Assembly (NCBI RefSeq): GCF_000373565.1
Contig: NZ_KB891806.1
Location: 124,001-188,000, forward strand
Length of the DNA stretch: 64,000 nt
Source: Streptomyces sp. HmicA12
Lineage (GTDB): Bacteria; Actinomycetota; Actinomycetes; Streptomycetales; Streptomycetaceae
Direction: 5' to 3'
Part shown: piece by piece, positions 26,212-34,565 of the stretch
Position numbering within the stretch: position 1 is the first letter of the stretch
Layout of the letters: every line of letters begins with the position of its first letter
Position numbers and translations under genes: made by a program
Notes under the pieces: model-generated
What the model saw: the letters and a program-made list of their open reading frames with translations, nothing else
The model's database searches: none
Told to the model about the DNA's origin: nothing

Positions 26212-27570
26212 CTAGTCCAGGTAGCCGCGCAGCTGGTCGGCGAAGGCGTGGTCCCTGAGTTTGTTCAGGGTCTTCGACTCGATCTGGCGGATGCGTTCGC
26301 GGGTGACGCCGAAGATGCGGCCGATCTCCTCCAGGGTGCGGGGGCGGCCGTCGGCGAGGCCGTAGCGGAGCTGGACCACTTTGCGTTCGCGTTCGCCGAG
26401 GGTGGAGAGGACCGCCTCCAGGTGCTCGCGCAGCAGGAGGAACGCCGCGGACTCCACGGGGCTCGTCGCGTCGCCGTCCTCGATCAGGTCGCCGAGTGCC
26501 ACGTCGTCCTCCTCGCCCACCGGGGCGTGGAGCGAGACCGGTTCCTGGGCGAGGCGCAGGACTTCGCTGACCCGCTCGTGGGGCAGGTCGAGGTGGGCGG
26601 CGACTTCCTCGGGGGTCGGTTCGTAGCCGCGTTCCTGCAGCATGCGGCGCTGGACGCGGACCACCCGGTTGATGAGCTCCACCACGTGGACCGGGACCCG
26701 GATCGTCCGCGCCTGGTCGGCGAGGGCGCGGCTCATGGCCTGGCGGATCCACCAGGTGGCGTACGTCGAGAACTTGTAGCCGCGGGCGTAGTCGAACTTC
26801 TCGACCGCCCGGATCAGGCCGAGGTTTCCCTCCTGGACCAGGTCGAGCATGGTCAGGCCGCGGCCCACGTAGCGCTTGGCGACGGAGACGACGAGGCGCA
26901 GGTTCGCCTCGATCAGGCGGCGCTTGGCCATCCGGCCGAGTACCACCAAACGGTCCAGGTCCAGGGCGAGTTGGGAGTCCAGATCGCCGGACCTGGTGAG
27001 TTTCTCCTCGGCGAACAGGCCCGCTTCGACGCGCCGCGCCAGGTCCACTTCCTCGGCGGCGGTGAGCAGTTGGATGCGGCCGATCTCGCGCAGGTACTGG
27101 CGGAACAGGTCGGACGAGGGGCCGCTGGTGTCGGCGCGGGCGCCGCGCACCGGCTCGGGCGGGTCGACGGACTCCGGGCGCTCCGGGGTCCGGGGGGACT
27201 CGGGCGCCGGGGGTTCGTCCGAGGTCACGGGCTCGGCGGTGTCGGACTCGGGGTGGTGCGTGGCGCGGCTCTGTGGCGGGACCGTGGTCAGGACGTCGCC
27301 GTCCGCGGTATCGGAACGGGGTTCCGGATCGGTCAGGGCCTGCGCTGTGCTGTCGCTCTGACTGAGGGTCTGGGTCTGCACGGGGGCGACCTCCAAGGTG
27401 ATCGCATCTGAGGCGTGCGGCAGGGGGGCGGGAACGGCTGCTTCGCCGTTGCCCGTCCCGTACGCGATGAGCGGAACCGCGGGGGTGTCGGACCCGTTGT
27501 CCGGGTTCCAGCCGCGCTCCGAGGACTCAGGCACCGCAACCCAGTGTGGAGTACGACACAGTGCCGCCAC
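26212..27570 (-). CDS. hrdA: Principal-type sigma factor, HrdA-like
   Basis: The 452-residue protein has a disordered, Pro/Glu-rich N-terminus of about 150 residues. The sigma-70 regions follow: 1.2 ([21 protein letters not shown]), 2 ([52 protein letters not shown]), 3 ([12 protein letters not shown]) and 4.2 ([27 protein letters not shown]). Streptomyces carry several RpoD-like Hrd proteins. The short N-terminus without region 1.1 and the dnaG neighbour fit HrdA rather than the essential HrdB, and that assignment is my inference. The start is uncertain: the GTG at 27570 has no clear ribosome site. Confidence 0.85.
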   Translation of the reverse strand: MAALCRTPHWVAVPESSERGWNPDNGSDTPAVPLIAYGTGNGEAAVPAPLPHASDAITLEVAPVQTQTLSQSDSTAQALTDPEPRSDTADGDVLTTVPPQSRATHHPESDTAEPVTSDEPPAPESPRTPERPESVDPPEPVRGARADTSGPSSDLFRQYLREIGRIQLLTAAEEVDLARRVEAGLFAEEKLTRSGDLDSQLALDLDRLVVLGRMAKRRLIEANLRLVVSVAKRYVGRGLTMLDLVQEGNLGLIRAVEKFDYARGYKFSTYATWWIRQAMSRALADQARTIRVPVHVVELINRVVRVQRRMLQERGYEPTPEEVAAHLDLPHERVSEVLRLAQEPVSLHAPVGEEDDVALGDLIEDGDATSPVESAAFLLLREHLEAVLSTLGERERKVVQLRYGLADGRPRTLEEIGRIFGVTRERIRQIESKTLNKLRDHAFADQLRGYLD

Positions 27571-27701
27571 GAGGGGCGTGCGATGACTTTCTGAGTCCGG
27601 TGCGTGACCGCACGGTTACCGAGCTGTACGAGTGCCCGCGCTTCCCGGTCCCGAACGGTGACAAACGGCGCGGGGATGTAGTGAGGGTTGTGCGCCTCGT
27701 G

Positions 27702-27777
27702 AGGGTGCGCTTGCGGCGCGGGCCAGGGTCAGCCCCGTCAGGGTGCGCTTGGATCGCGGGCCAGGGTCAGCCCCGTC
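27702..27777. repeat. 38-bp tandem duplication
   Basis: Two units (27702-27739 and 27740-27777) both begin AGGGTGCGCTTG and share CGCGGGCCAGGGTCAGCCCC. They differ only in the short segment after the common start. Each unit also contains part of the dispersed repeat family. Confidence 0.8.
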
Positions 27778-27902
27778 AGGGGCGCGGGGAACTGCGCGCT
27801 CAGCCCCCACCGGGCGATCAGCCGCGTACGGCGCTGTACGGGCCGCCCGATGAAGCGCTCACCCCGCGCCGGGGTGCCGCCTTGCCCACCCTGCCGCCCA
27901 AT

Positions 27903-27943
27903 GGGGTCTCCCCTGCTCGAGCGAAGTTCGAGAGCTTGGGGAA
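27903..27943. repeat. Streptomyces-type hairpin repeat (CCCCTGCTCGAGCGAAG family)
   Basis: GGGGTCTCCCC, CTCGA and GAAGTTCGAGAGCTTGGGG form a stem-loop of the kind found in many Streptomyces intergenic gaps. It lies downstream of dnaG and may end its transcript. Confidence 0.65.
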
Positions 27944-28026
27944 GGCAGATTGCCCAAGGCGATGGGCGCAGCCCGAAATGGGGGGCGCAGCCCAAGGCGG
28001 CGGCGACCCGGGCCGAGGCGGCGGAG

Positions 28027-29925
28027 CTAGAGCGCGTCCGCGCCGCGCTCCCGGAGGGCCTGGTCGTACTGTTGGAGGACCCACAACTCGTTCTGGACCG
28101 CAGCGAGTTGGGCCGGGTCGCCCGCCGAGTGGAGGCGGGTGAACGTGCCCTGGACGTCGCGGATGCGGCGCTCCACGGCACGTCGGCGCACGGTGACGAG
28201 CTGCATGTCCGCGTAGGCCTGGTCGACGGTCTTGCGGTGGATGGCCTCGACGGCCAGCTCGGTGACCATCGCGCGCACGGCGTCGTCGGGCGCGGCCTCA
28301 CGGACCGCGACGAGGTAGGCGTGCGCGTCGTGCACACCCTGCTCGGCGCCGCCCGCGTCCAGGATGGCGGAGCGCACGGCGGCGTAGGGCGCGGCGGTGA
28401 ACTCGTCGATGCCGTACGCGTCGAACGTGGGCGACACCAGGTCCGGGTTCTGCAGCGCCAGCTTGAGCAGTTCGCGCTCGGTGGTGAACACCGGGTTGCG
28501 CAGGGTCAGGGCGGGGCCTCCGAACGCGTGCGGGGAGGCGCCCATCGGAGCGGCCTGCGCGGAGCGGTCCGGCGCCGGGCCCTTGCCGCCCCGGTCACGG
28601 GCCCAACGGGCCAGCTGCGCAACCCGCTTGACGACGAACTGGGTGTCGAGGATGCCGAGCATGCCGGCGAGCTGGACGGCGACCTCGTGCTGGGCGCCGC
28701 TGTTCTTGATGCGGGCGACGATCGGCGCGGCCTCGTCGAGGGCCGAGGCGCGGCCCGCCGGGGTCTCCAGGTCGTAGCGCGAGACGATCTGACGCAGCGC
28801 GAACTCGAAGAGCGGGGTGCGGGGTTCGACCAGGTCGGCGACGGCCTCGTCGCCCTTGGCGAGGCGCAGGTCGCACGGGTCCATGTTGTCCGGGGCGATC
28901 GCGATGTACGTCTCGGCGGCGAACTTCTGGTCGTCCTCGAAGGCGCGCAGGGCCGCCTTCTGGCCGGCCGCGTCGCCGTCGAAGGTGAAGATCACCCGCG
29001 CCGATCCGTTGTCCATGAGCAGGCGGCGCAGGATCTTGATGTGGTCGCCGCCGAAGGCGGTGCCGCAGGTGGCGATGGCCGTGGTGACGCCCGCGAGGTG
29101 GCAGGCCATGACGTCCGTGTAGCCCTCGACGACGACGGCGCGGGACGACTTGGCGATGTCCTTCTTCGCGAGGTCGATGCCGTAGAGGACCTGGGACTTC
29201 TTGTAGATCGGGGTCTCTGGGGTGTTCAGGTACTTCGGCCCGTTGTCGTCCTCGCGCAGGCGGCGGGCGCCGAAGCCGACGACCTCGCCGCCGATGTCGC
29301 GGATCGGCCACATCAGACGGCCGCGGAACCGGTCGATGGGCCCTCGGCGGCCTTCCTGGGAGAGGCCGGAGAGGGTCAGTTCCTTGTCGCTGAAGCCCTT
29401 GCCGCGCAGGTACCGGGTGAGGTGGTCCCAGCCCGCCGGGCTGTAGCCGACGCCGAAGTGGGCGGCCGCGGCCTGGTCGAAGCCGCGCTCGGCGAGGAAC
29501 GCGCGGCCGATCTCGGCTTCCGGGGACTCCAGCTGATCGACGTAGAACTGCGCGGCGACCTTGTGCGCCTCGACCAGGCGGATGCGCTCTCCGCGCTGGT
29601 GGGTGGGGTTGTACCCGCCCTCCTCGTAGCGCAGCGTGATGCCCGCCTGGCCGGCCAGGCGCTCGACCGCCTCCGAGAAGGAGAGGTGGTCGATCTTCAT
29701 CACGAACGTGATGGTGTCGCCGCCTTCCTGGCAGCCGAAGCAGTGGAAGAACCCCTTGCTCGGGCTGACCTGGAAGGACGGGGACTTCTCGTCGTGGAAG
29801 GGGCAGAGGCCCTTGAGGTTTCCACCGCCCGCGTTGCGCAGTTGCAGGTACTCGGAGACGACGGCGTCGATCGGGACCGCGTCCCGAACCGCCTTCACGT
29901 CCTCGTCATTGATCCTGCCTGCCAC
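28027..29925 (-). CDS. dnaG: DNA primase
   Basis: The 632-residue cytoplasmic protein makes RNA primers for chromosome replication. The N-terminal zinc site is CPFH...CFGC (residues about 40-65). The Toprim domain shows the acidic residues in VVEGYTDVMACH and FTFDGDAAGQKAAL. The C-terminal third is the helicase-binding region (LLKLALQNPDLVSPTFDAYG to RVQ-like helices). The length is normal for actinobacteria. It lies upstream of the sigma factor gene in the same direction, an arrangement that recalls the rpsU-dnaG-rpoD operon of other bacteria, but a repeat-rich gap separates them. Confidence 0.96.
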   Translation of the reverse strand: MAGRINDEDVKAVRDAVPIDAVVSEYLQLRNAGGGNLKGLCPFHDEKSPSFQVSPSKGFFHCFGCQEGGDTITFVMKIDHLSFSEAVERLAGQAGITLRYEEGGYNPTHQRGERIRLVEAHKVAAQFYVDQLESPEAEIGRAFLAERGFDQAAAAHFGVGYSPAGWDHLTRYLRGKGFSDKELTLSGLSQEGRRGPIDRFRGRLMWPIRDIGGEVVGFGARRLREDDNGPKYLNTPETPIYKKSQVLYGIDLAKKDIAKSSRAVVVEGYTDVMACHLAGVTTAIATCGTAFGGDHIKILRRLLMDNGSARVIFTFDGDAAGQKAALRAFEDDQKFAAETYIAIAPDNMDPCDLRLAKGDEAVADLVEPRTPLFEFALRQIVSRYDLETPAGRASALDEAAPIVARIKNSGAQHEVAVQLAGMLGILDTQFVVKRVAQLARWARDRGGKGPAPDRSAQAAPMGASPHAFGGPALTLRNPVFTTERELLKLALQNPDLVSPTFDAYGIDEFTAAPYAAVRSAILDAGGAEQGVHDAHAYLVAVREAAPDDAVRAMVTELAVEAIHRKTVDQAYADMQLVTVRRRAVERRIRDVQGTFTRLHSAGDPAQLAAVQNELWVLQQYDQALRERGADAL

Positions 29926-29969
29926 GCCAGAATTCTACGGGCAAGGTCTGACACTCCCGTCACCGCGCC

Positions 29970-31247
29970 TCACTCTCCGGGAAGATCGTCCAGGAGATCG
30001 GTGAGCGGAACGCTCGGGTCCGACAGGCGTTCCGTGCCCGGCCGGGCCCCGGAGCGGATCAGTTCCTGGATCGGGTCGGTGACGTCCCACACATTCACGT
30101 TCATCCCGGCCAGGACCTGTCCGTCCTTCAGCCAGAACGCGATGAACTCGCGCTTGCCCGCGTCGCCGCGGATCACCACCTGGTCGTAGCTGCCCGGGGG
30201 CGCCCAGCCCGAGTACTCCAGGCCCATGTCGTACTGGTCGGAGAAGAAGTAGGGCACGCGGTCGTACGTCACGTCCTGGCCGAGCATGGCGCGGGCCGCG
30301 GCCGGGCCGCCGTTCAGCGCGTTCGCCCAGTGCTCGACGCGGAGCCGCTCGGTGTGGTGGGGGTGCTGGAGGGAGGCCACGTCCCCGGCCGCGTAGATGT
30401 CCGGGTCCGAGGTGCGCAGCGCCGCGTCGACCGCGATGCCGCCGCCGTGCTCCCGGTCGGCCAGGGTCAGGCCCGCCGCCTCGGCGAGCGCGGTGCGCGG
30501 GGCGGCGCCGATCGCGGCGAGCACGTCGTGCGCCGGGTGCTCCTCGCCGTCGTCGGTGAGCGCGGCGAGGACCATGCCGTCCTGGCCGGAGATCTCGGTG
30601 AGCCGGGCTCCGAAGTGGAAGCGGACGCCGTGGTCGCTGTGCAGCTCGGTGAAGATCTGGCCGATCTCGGGGCCGAGGACCGCGTGCAGCGGGGTTTCCT
30701 CCGGCTCGACGACGGTGACCTCGGCGCCGTACTCGCGGGCGGCGGCGGCGATCTCCAGGCCGATCCAGCCGGCTCCGGCCACGACCAGGTGGCCGTTGTC
30801 CCGGCCGAGGGATGCCAGGACGTGCTTCAGGCGCTCGGCGTGGGCGAGGCGGCGCAGGTGGTGGACGCCCGCGAGGTCGGTGCCGGGGATGTCGAGGCGG
30901 CGCGGTTCGGCGCCGGTGGCCAGGAGGAGCTTGTCGTAGCCGATGAGCGTCGCGTCGCCCAGGCGCACCGTCTTCGCCTCGCGGTCGATCACGGTCACCG
31001 TCTGTCCCAGGTGCAGCTCGATGTCGTGGCTCGCGTACCAGGCCGGTTCGTGGACGAAGACGCTGTCCCGTTCCTCCTTGCCCTGGAGGTAGCCCTTGGA
31101 CAGGGGCGGCCGTTCGTAGGGGTGGTCCCGTTCGTCGCCGATGAGGATCACTCGCCCGGTGAAACCCTCCGAGCGGAGCGTCTCGGCCGCCTTCGCGCCC
31201 GCGAGTCCTCCTCCGACGATGACGAACGTCTGGTCCGCGTCGACCAC
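29970..31247 (-). CDS. NAD(P)H/FAD ferredoxin-reductase-type oxidoreductase
   Basis: I start at the GTG at 31247, because a perfect AGGAGG lies six bases upstream. The ATG at 31268 would place that site inside the gene. The 425-residue protein has the FAD motif FVIVGGGLAGAKAAETL, the DERDHPYERPPLSK motif of ferredoxin reductases, the NAD motif VVAGAGWIGLEIAAAAREYG and the second FAD motif IYAAGDVAS. The C-terminal reductase domain follows. Such enzymes pass electrons from NADH to ferredoxins, rubredoxins or oxygenases. No partner gene is adjacent. Confidence 0.9.
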   Translation of the reverse strand: MVDADQTFVIVGGGLAGAKAAETLRSEGFTGRVILIGDERDHPYERPPLSKGYLQGKEERDSVFVHEPAWYASHDIELHLGQTVTVIDREAKTVRLGDATLIGYDKLLLATGAEPRRLDIPGTDLAGVHHLRRLAHAERLKHVLASLGRDNGHLVVAGAGWIGLEIAAAAREYGAEVTVVEPEETPLHAVLGPEIGQIFTELHSDHGVRFHFGARLTEISGQDGMVLAALTDDGEEHPAHDVLAAIGAAPRTALAEAAGLTLADREHGGGIAVDAALRTSDPDIYAAGDVASLQHPHHTERLRVEHWANALNGGPAAARAMLGQDVTYDRVPYFFSDQYDMGLEYSGWAPPGSYDQVVIRGDAGKREFIAFWLKDGQVLAGMNVNVWDVTDPIQELIRSGARPGTERLSDPSVPLTDLLDDLPGE

Positions 31248-31399
31248 TTGGTGCCTCCTCGTTGCCATGGCGTCATATGCGAGCGTCCCGCACGGAGCGT
31301 AATGCGGGAAGGGGGCATGGCCCGATCAGGGCACCTTTTCCCCGCCTTGCGCTCGATTCGCGCGTACGTTCCGTCACGCCCAGTGGTCGGACGCGGGAC

Positions 31400-32686
31400 T
31401 CATGACCGGTCGGCGGTGAGGCTCGCGTGCAGGGAGCGGGCCGAGGCGTCGGTGAGAGAGGCGATCTGGTCGACGATGACGCGCTTCTTGGCGCGGTCGT
31501 CGGGCGCGGTGTCGAACAGGGCGCGGAACTGGGGGTCGAGCCCGTCCGGCGCGCGGGCCGTCAGCGCCCGGGCCAGCTCGGCGACCACGATCCGCTGGTC
31601 GGCGCGGAGCCGCTCCTGCTGCGGGCGCTGCATCACGTACCGGTCCGCGACCGCCTTGAGTACCGCGCACTCGTGCCGGGCCTCGCGCGGGACGACCAGC
31701 TCGGCGTCGTACCGGGTGAGGCGTCCCGTCCCGTACCGCACCCGGGTCGCGCTCTCCGCGGCGAGGCAGAACCGGCCGATGAGCTGGCTGGTGGCGTCCT
31801 TGAGGCGGGCCTGCGCGACCGCCGTGCCGTCGTATCCGTGCGGCCACCACTCCTGGTCGAGGAGCCGGTCGAGGGCGGCGGACAGCTCGGCCGGGTCCGT
31901 GTCCGCGGGGACGTACCGCCCGATGGCGACCTCGAAGATGTCGGACCGCTCCGGCTCGGCATGCAGCACGTTCGGGTCCAAGTGGCCCGCGTGCAGGCCG
32001 TCCTCGAGGTCGTGCACGGAGTACGCGACGTCGTCGGACCAGTCCATGACCTGTGCCTCGAAGCAGGTGCGGCGGCCGGGGGCGCTCTTGCGCAGCCAGT
32101 CGAAGACCGGCCGGTCGTCCTCGTAGACCCCGAACTTCACGGACGCCGGGTCCGTGGGGTGCTCGCCGCGCGGCCACGGGTACTTCGTCGCCGCGTCCAG
32201 GGCCGCCCTGGTCAGGTTCAGCCCTACGCTGATCAGCTCGCCCGAGCCCTCGGCGCGCACGAAGCGCTTGGGCTCGATGCGGGTGAGGAGCCTGAGCGAC
32301 TGGGCGTTCCCCTCGAAGCCGCCGCAGTCCTGGGCCACTTCGTTGAGCGCCTGTTCGCCGTTGTGCCCGAAGGGCGGGTGGCCCATGTCGTGCGAGAGGC
32401 AGGCCGTCTCGACGAGGTCCGGGTCGCAGCCGAGGGCCGCGCCCAGCTCCCGGCCCACCTGGGCGCACTCCAGGGAGTGGGTCAGCCGGGTGCGCGGGCT
32501 CGCGTCCCAGTGCCGGCTCCTGGTGCCCGGGGTGACGACCTGTGTCTTGCCCGCGAGGCGGCGCAGGGCCGCCGAGTGCAGGACCCGGGCCCGGTCGCGC
32601 TGGAACGCGGTGCGGCCGGGGCGCTTGTCGGGCTCGGGAGCCCAGCGCTCGGTCGCCCCCTCGTCGTACGTGTTGCTGCCTTCCAT
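31400..32686 (-). CDS. dgt: Deoxyguanosinetriphosphate triphosphohydrolase (dGTPase)
   Basis: The 428-residue HD-domain enzyme splits dGTP to deoxyguanosine and triphosphate. The metal site is visible as [16 protein letters not shown], then [21 protein letters not shown] (HD motif), and later [16 protein letters not shown] with the final Asp. The N-terminal [26 protein letters not shown] is typical of the family. It is a single-copy core gene in actinobacteria. It stands alone, 44 bp after the chelatase gene, with no sign of special regulation. Confidence 0.93.
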   Translation of the reverse strand: MEGSNTYDEGATERWAPEPDKRPGRTAFQRDRARVLHSAALRRLAGKTQVVTPGTRSRHWDASPRTRLTHSLECAQVGRELGAALGCDPDLVETACLSHDMGHPPFGHNGEQALNEVAQDCGGFEGNAQSLRLLTRIEPKRFVRAEGSGELISVGLNLTRAALDAATKYPWPRGEHPTDPASVKFGVYEDDRPVFDWLRKSAPGRRTCFEAQVMDWSDDVAYSVHDLEDGLHAGHLDPNVLHAEPERSDIFEVAIGRYVPADTDPAELSAALDRLLDQEWWPHGYDGTAVAQARLKDATSQLIGRFCLAAESATRVRYGTGRLTRYDAELVVPREARHECAVLKAVADRYVMQRPQQERLRADQRIVVAELARALTARAPDGLDPQFRALFDTAPDDRAKKRVIVDQIASLTDASARSLHASLTADRS

Positions 32687-32730
32687 GTACTGACAGTAAG
32701 GGCACCCGCCGACAATGGAGGGTGATGTGA

Positions 32731-33618
32731 TCAGGCCGACGCGAGGTGACGGGTGAGCGCGGTGTCGGGAGCCGCCGCCCGCGCGGTGTCGTAGCGGTGC
32801 AGGACCAGGCGGGCCAGCGCCGGGTGCGTGCCCAGCGGGGCGGCCGCGATCCCGGGTGCGGCCTTCGCGGACTCGGTGGCGAACCGGCCGGGCGCGGTGA
32901 AGTACGAGGCGAGCACGGCCCGGTCGCGGCCGCGCGCGGCGAGGGAGCGGACCGCGTCCGTCACGTCGGGCGTCGCGGCGGAGGCGTAGGCGGGGACGAC
33001 CGGGACGCCGAGGCGCAGGGCGAGGAGTCCGGCGGTGCGGCCGGTGTCGACGGCGGCCTGCGGGTCGCGGGACCCGGCGGCGGCGAGCACGATCCCGGTC
33101 CTGCGGCGGGCGCGCTCGGTGAGTCCGTGCTCCGGCCAGCCCGCCTCCACGAGCCGGTCGTGCAGCGCGTCGACGAGCAGCGGGTGCGGGCCGAGGGGCG
33201 CGGCGACCCGGGTGAGCAGGTGGCTCGCGGCGTCGGCGGCCGCGGGTATGTCGTGCTTGACGTGGTGGCCTCGGGACAGCAGCAGCGGGACCAGCACGGC
33301 GCGTCCGGCGGGCAGGGCGGCGAGGGTGTCGGTGAGGAGCGGCTCGTTCAGCTCGATGTGGCCGAGGCGGACGGTCAGTCCCGGGCGCAGTGCCCGGATC
33401 CGCTCCACCAGCTCGGTGACCGTGGCGAGGGCGCCCGGGTCGCGGCTGCCGTGTGCCACGAGCACCAGGGCCGGGGGCCGGGTGCGGCTGCGCAGGGGCC
33501 GGTTGCTGAGCTGCGTGCCGAGCTGGTCGCTGATCATGGTGAGGAGTCCCGCCGTGCTCGCCGTGCTGTCGATGTGGGTCGTGCCAGCGTGCGTGGTGCC
33601 GTACGACTCATCCGTCAT
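32731..33618 (-). CDS. Sirohydrochlorin chelatase (CbiX/SirB type)
   Basis: The 295-residue protein has two tandem CbiX-like halves. The first starts [18 protein letters not shown] and includes [18 protein letters not shown]. The second starts [17 protein letters not shown] and includes [15 protein letters not shown]. The His of AHGSRDP and the His in GHHVKHD are the usual metal-binding residues. The second half has lost the first of them (AAGSRD). The enzyme inserts iron into sirohydrochlorin to make siroheme. Its position 0.9 kb from nitrate reductase and 10 kb from nirB fits supply of siroheme to NirB. Confidence 0.88.
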   Translation of the reverse strand: MTDESYGTTHAGTTHIDSTASTAGLLTMISDQLGTQLSNRPLRSRTRPPALVLVAHGSRDPGALATVTELVERIRALRPGLTVRLGHIELNEPLLTDTLAALPAGRAVLVPLLLSRGHHVKHDIPAAADAASHLLTRVAAPLGPHPLLVDALHDRLVEAGWPEHGLTERARRRTGIVLAAAGSRDPQAAVDTGRTAGLLALRLGVPVVPAYASAATPDVTDAVRSLAARGRDRAVLASYFTAPGRFATESAKAAPGIAAAPLGTHPALARLVLHRYDTARAAAPDTALTRHLASA

Positions 33619-33778
33619 GGAGCGATCCTGCCTGGTGGGGGTTGCCGGGCTGTTGCGGGGTGGTGACGGGTCGTTGCGCGGGGTTCACCGGGCGCTCATG
33701 GGCGCCGTGAGCGTGAACCGCAGGGGCCCGGAAGGCGTCCTGTGCCTGCGGAAGCCGCTTTCTGCCCGGAGGTCTCTC

Positions 33779-34450
33779 ATGCGTCTGCCCCGTCCGCGCC
33801 TGCCCCGTACCCAGCGGGGCCGGCGACATGCCGTGCAGGCGGTCATGGCGCTGTGCGTGCTGGGGCTGCTGCCCGCGACATGGCTGTTCACGACGACCGG
33901 CGACCGGCTGCGGTCGGTGGCGGACGTGCCGCGCACGGACGTGGCGGTGGTGTTCGGGGCGGGCCTGTGGGACGGGGAGCCGTCGCCGTACCTGGCGCAC
34001 CGCCTCGACGCCGCGGCCGAGCTGTACCGCGCGGGCCGGATCCGCGTCGTCCTCGTCACCGGGGACAACAGCCGCGCCGAGTACGACGAACCGGACGCCA
34101 TGCGCGCCTATCTGACCCGCCACGGGGTGCCGTCGCGGGCCGTGGTCGGCGACTACGCCGGGTTCGACACCTGGGACTCGTGCGCACGCGCCAAGAAGAT
34201 CTTCGGCGTCGACCGGGCCGTCCTGGTCACCCAGGGCTTCCACGTCCGCCGGGCGGTGGCGCTGTGCGAGGCCGCGGGCGTCTCCTCGTACGGCGTCGGG
34301 GTCGACGAGCCGCACGACGTGACCTGGTACGCGGGCGGGGCGCGCGAGGTGCTGGCCGCGGGCAAGGCGTTCCTCGACGCGACGGTCCGCCCGGACCCGC
34401 ATTTCCTGGGCGACCGGGAGAACGGTGTGCGCGAGGCGCTGGCACGGTAG
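33779..34450 (+). CDS. SanA/ElyC/YdcF-like DUF218 membrane protein
   Basis: The 223-residue product starts at the ATG at 33779, with GGAGG six bases upstream. One N-terminal membrane segment (AVQAVMALCVLGLLPATWLF) anchors an outer DUF218 domain: DVAVVFGAGLWDGEPSPYLAHRLDAA, VLVTGDNSRAEYDEPDAM, DYAGFDTWDSCARAKKIFGV and LVTQGFHVRRAV. SanA-type proteins affect envelope integrity and drug resistance in other bacteria. The reaction is unknown. It lies divergent to the chelatase gene. Confidence 0.85.
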   Translation: MRLPRPRLPRTQRGRRHAVQAVMALCVLGLLPATWLFTTTGDRLRSVADVPRTDVAVVFGAGLWDGEPSPYLAHRLDAAAELYRAGRIRVVLVTGDNSRAEYDEPDAMRAYLTRHGVPSRAVVGDYAGFDTWDSCARAKKIFGVDRAVLVTQGFHVRRAVALCEAAGVSSYGVGVDEPHDVTWYAGGAREVLAAGKAFLDATVRPDPHFLGDRENGVREALAR

Positions 34451-34565
34451 GGAGGGGGCGGGCGCCGACCTCACAGGGGCGCCCGTGGCGCGGGGAGGGG
34501 CGCGTCCCCGCCGCGTAACCGGCCGGCCCGTCGCCGTGTAACACCGCGCGCGCACGCTGGCCCGT

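Larger units (their letters stand above)
27571..28026. repeat. Repeat-rich 456-bp gap between dnaG and the sigma factor gene
   Basis: No gene is supported. From left to right it holds a 38-bp tandem duplication (27702-27777), one copy of the dispersed GCGCAGTTCCCCGCGCCCC repeat in inverse orientation (27777-27800), a hairpin repeat (27903-27943) and a doubled GGGCGCAGCCC motif near 27964-27995. The sigma factor promoter must lie here, but I cannot place it. Confidence 0.6.

Noticed and set aside
27702..27800. Possible CRISPR array from the repeated AGGGTGCGCTTG units
   Set aside because: There are only two adjoining units without spacers, and no cas gene is present. It is a simple tandem duplication.
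34510..34562. Two GTAAC motifs before nasA as a GlnR double box
   Set aside because: The GAAAC halves are missing and the spacing is off by one, so it is not called as a site.
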